DNA of 6,065 bases, from NCBI GenBank assembly GCA_003501525.1, contig DNPI01000165.1:1-6065 (forward strand), read 5' to 3'. Below, piece by piece: positions 5,281-6,065 of the stretch (the first letter of the stretch is position 1; every line of letters starts with the position of its first letter). Source of the stretch: Planctomycetota bacterium. Its GTDB lineage: Bacteria > Planctomycetota > UBA1135. Under the pieces are notes generated by a model. That model was not told the origin of the DNA. It saw nothing but the letters and a program-made list of their open reading frames with translations, and did not search any database. Position numbers and translations under genes: made by a program.

Positions 5281-6065
5281 GTGGCTGAAAATCCGAACGA
5301 ATATGTACTCCAAGTATTAGGAGTCGACAAGTTTTATGACCGCACGCAGGTCCTCCGTGGGGTTAACCTGGCTTTTTTTGCTGGGGCAAAAATTGGTGTA
5401 ATTGGGCCTAACGGATCAGGGAAATCTACACTCCTTCGCATTCTTGCTGGTGAAGATCAAGAATTCGAAGGACACCGTATCGAAATGCCCGGCAGGACTC
5501 TTGGGTATGTACCGCAGGAGCCGCAGCTTGATCCTGACAAGACAGTCAAAGAAATCTTAGATGAAGCTGTTGCCCATGTTCACGCTATCTTGAATCGCTA
5601 CCAAGAAGTTTGCGGCTTAATGGGAGAATGCGAAGGCGAAGAACTAGACAAACTGACTGCGGAATTCGAACATTTGCAAGCTGAAATCGATACTCACGAC
5701 ATGTGGCAAGTTGATCGATTACTCGAAGTCGCGGCAGAAGCTCTCGAGCTCCCACCAATGGATCGTTCTTGTGGAGTACTATCAGGTGGAGAAGCCCGAC
5801 GAGTTGCACTCTGTCAAACTCTCATTGAAACACCGGACATCCTTCTTCTCGACGAACCGACTAATCACCTCGACGCAGCAACTACTGCTTGGCTCGAACA
5901 ACATTTAGCAGATTACGCCGGCTTAGTAATTGTGATAACTCATGATCGTTACTTTCTAGATAACGTTGTCGATTGGATGCTAGAAATCGAACGAGGAGTG
6001 GCAACGCCCTTCCAGGGGAACTACTCCGCTTATCTAGAAGAACGCCAAAAGATTCTCGAGAAAAG
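5281..6065 (+). CDS. ettA: energy-dependent translational throttle protein EttA (ABC-F), N-terminal part
   Basis: This is a soluble ABC-F ATPase that binds the ribosomal E site and controls entry into elongation according to ATP level. The first 261 residues are present; the right edge cuts off the linker and second ATPase domain. Visible in the first domain: Walker A GPNGSGKST (42-50), Q-loop YVPQEPQL (76-83), an EttA-type arm insertion (about 88-135) before the signature, signature LSGGEARRVALC (167-178), Walker B ILLLDEP (187-193) followed by TNHLD, and switch His221 in THDRYFLDN. GNYSAYLEER (247-256) also matches EttA closely. E. coli EttA has LSGGERRR where this has LSGGEARR. GTG at 5281 is the only start left after an in-frame TAG at 5266; no Shine-Dalgarno site is seen. 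Similarity to EttA is stronger than to Uup or other ABC-F members. Confidence 0.94.
   Translation, partial: MAENPNEYVLQVLGVDKFYDRTQVLRGVNLAFFAGAKIGVIGPNGSGKSTLLRILAGEDQEFEGHRIEMPGRTLGYVPQEPQLDPDKTVKEILDEAVAHVHAILNRYQEVCGLMGECEGEELDKLTAEFEHLQAEIDTHDMWQVDRLLEVAAEALELPPMDRSCGVLSGGEARRVALCQTLIETPDILLLDEPTNHLDAATTAWLEQHLADYAGLVIVITHDRYFLDNVVDWMLEIERGVATPFQGNYSAYLEERQKILEK

Noticed and set aside
4740..5288. 182-codon plus-strand ORF inside the MFS gene
   Set aside because: It is an alternative frame of the carrier, rich in Ser/Arg/Pro/His as expected for a shadow, with no domain recognised.

Overview
The window looks like an ordinary chromosomal housekeeping region of a Gram-negative bacterium with roughly balanced base composition. 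The genes form two divergent groups around a 124-bp intergenic region at 3041-3164. Phosphatidylserine decarboxylase and a lysophospholipid-type MFS carrier point to a membrane containing phosphatidylethanolamine. The phylum cannot be fixed from what is visible. The gene order and a shortened GlmU are compatible with the PVC group (Verrucomicrobia/Planctomycetes), but that is a guess.

Left group, minus strand, reading from 3040 down to 1: glmU (UDP-GlcNAc synthesis), prs (PRPP synthesis), rplY/ctc (ribosomal protein L25 with an acidic tail) and the first 20 codons of pth (peptidyl-tRNA hydrolase), cut by the window edge. glmU-prs-ctc-pth is a widely known bacterial gene order, and the spacings (4-bp overlap, 9 bp, 21 bp) suggest one operon. 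It combines envelope precursor supply, nucleotide precursor supply and translation.

Right group, plus strand, reading from 3165 to the end: psd (phosphatidylserine decarboxylase, makes PE), an LplT-like MFS carrier starting about 1 bp after psd (probably lysophospholipid flipping for PE repair), then 45 bp later an EttA-type ABC-F translation factor cut by the window edge. psd and the carrier form a plausible phospholipid pair.

Five of the seven genes seem to start with GTG or TTG, and few have a well-placed Shine-Dalgarno sequence. The best GGAG site in the region sits in a perfect hairpin in the divergent spacer. It points at an ATG in a different frame from psd, which is the oddest feature here. 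Other points of interest are a C8 tract where a +1 slip would fuse psd to the carrier, a GlmU missing about two beta-helix coils, an M-G-S-A self-cleavage site in Psd and a Ser in the PRPP-loop of Prs. No mobile element, CRISPR array, RNA gene, defence system or evidently novel multigene system was found.
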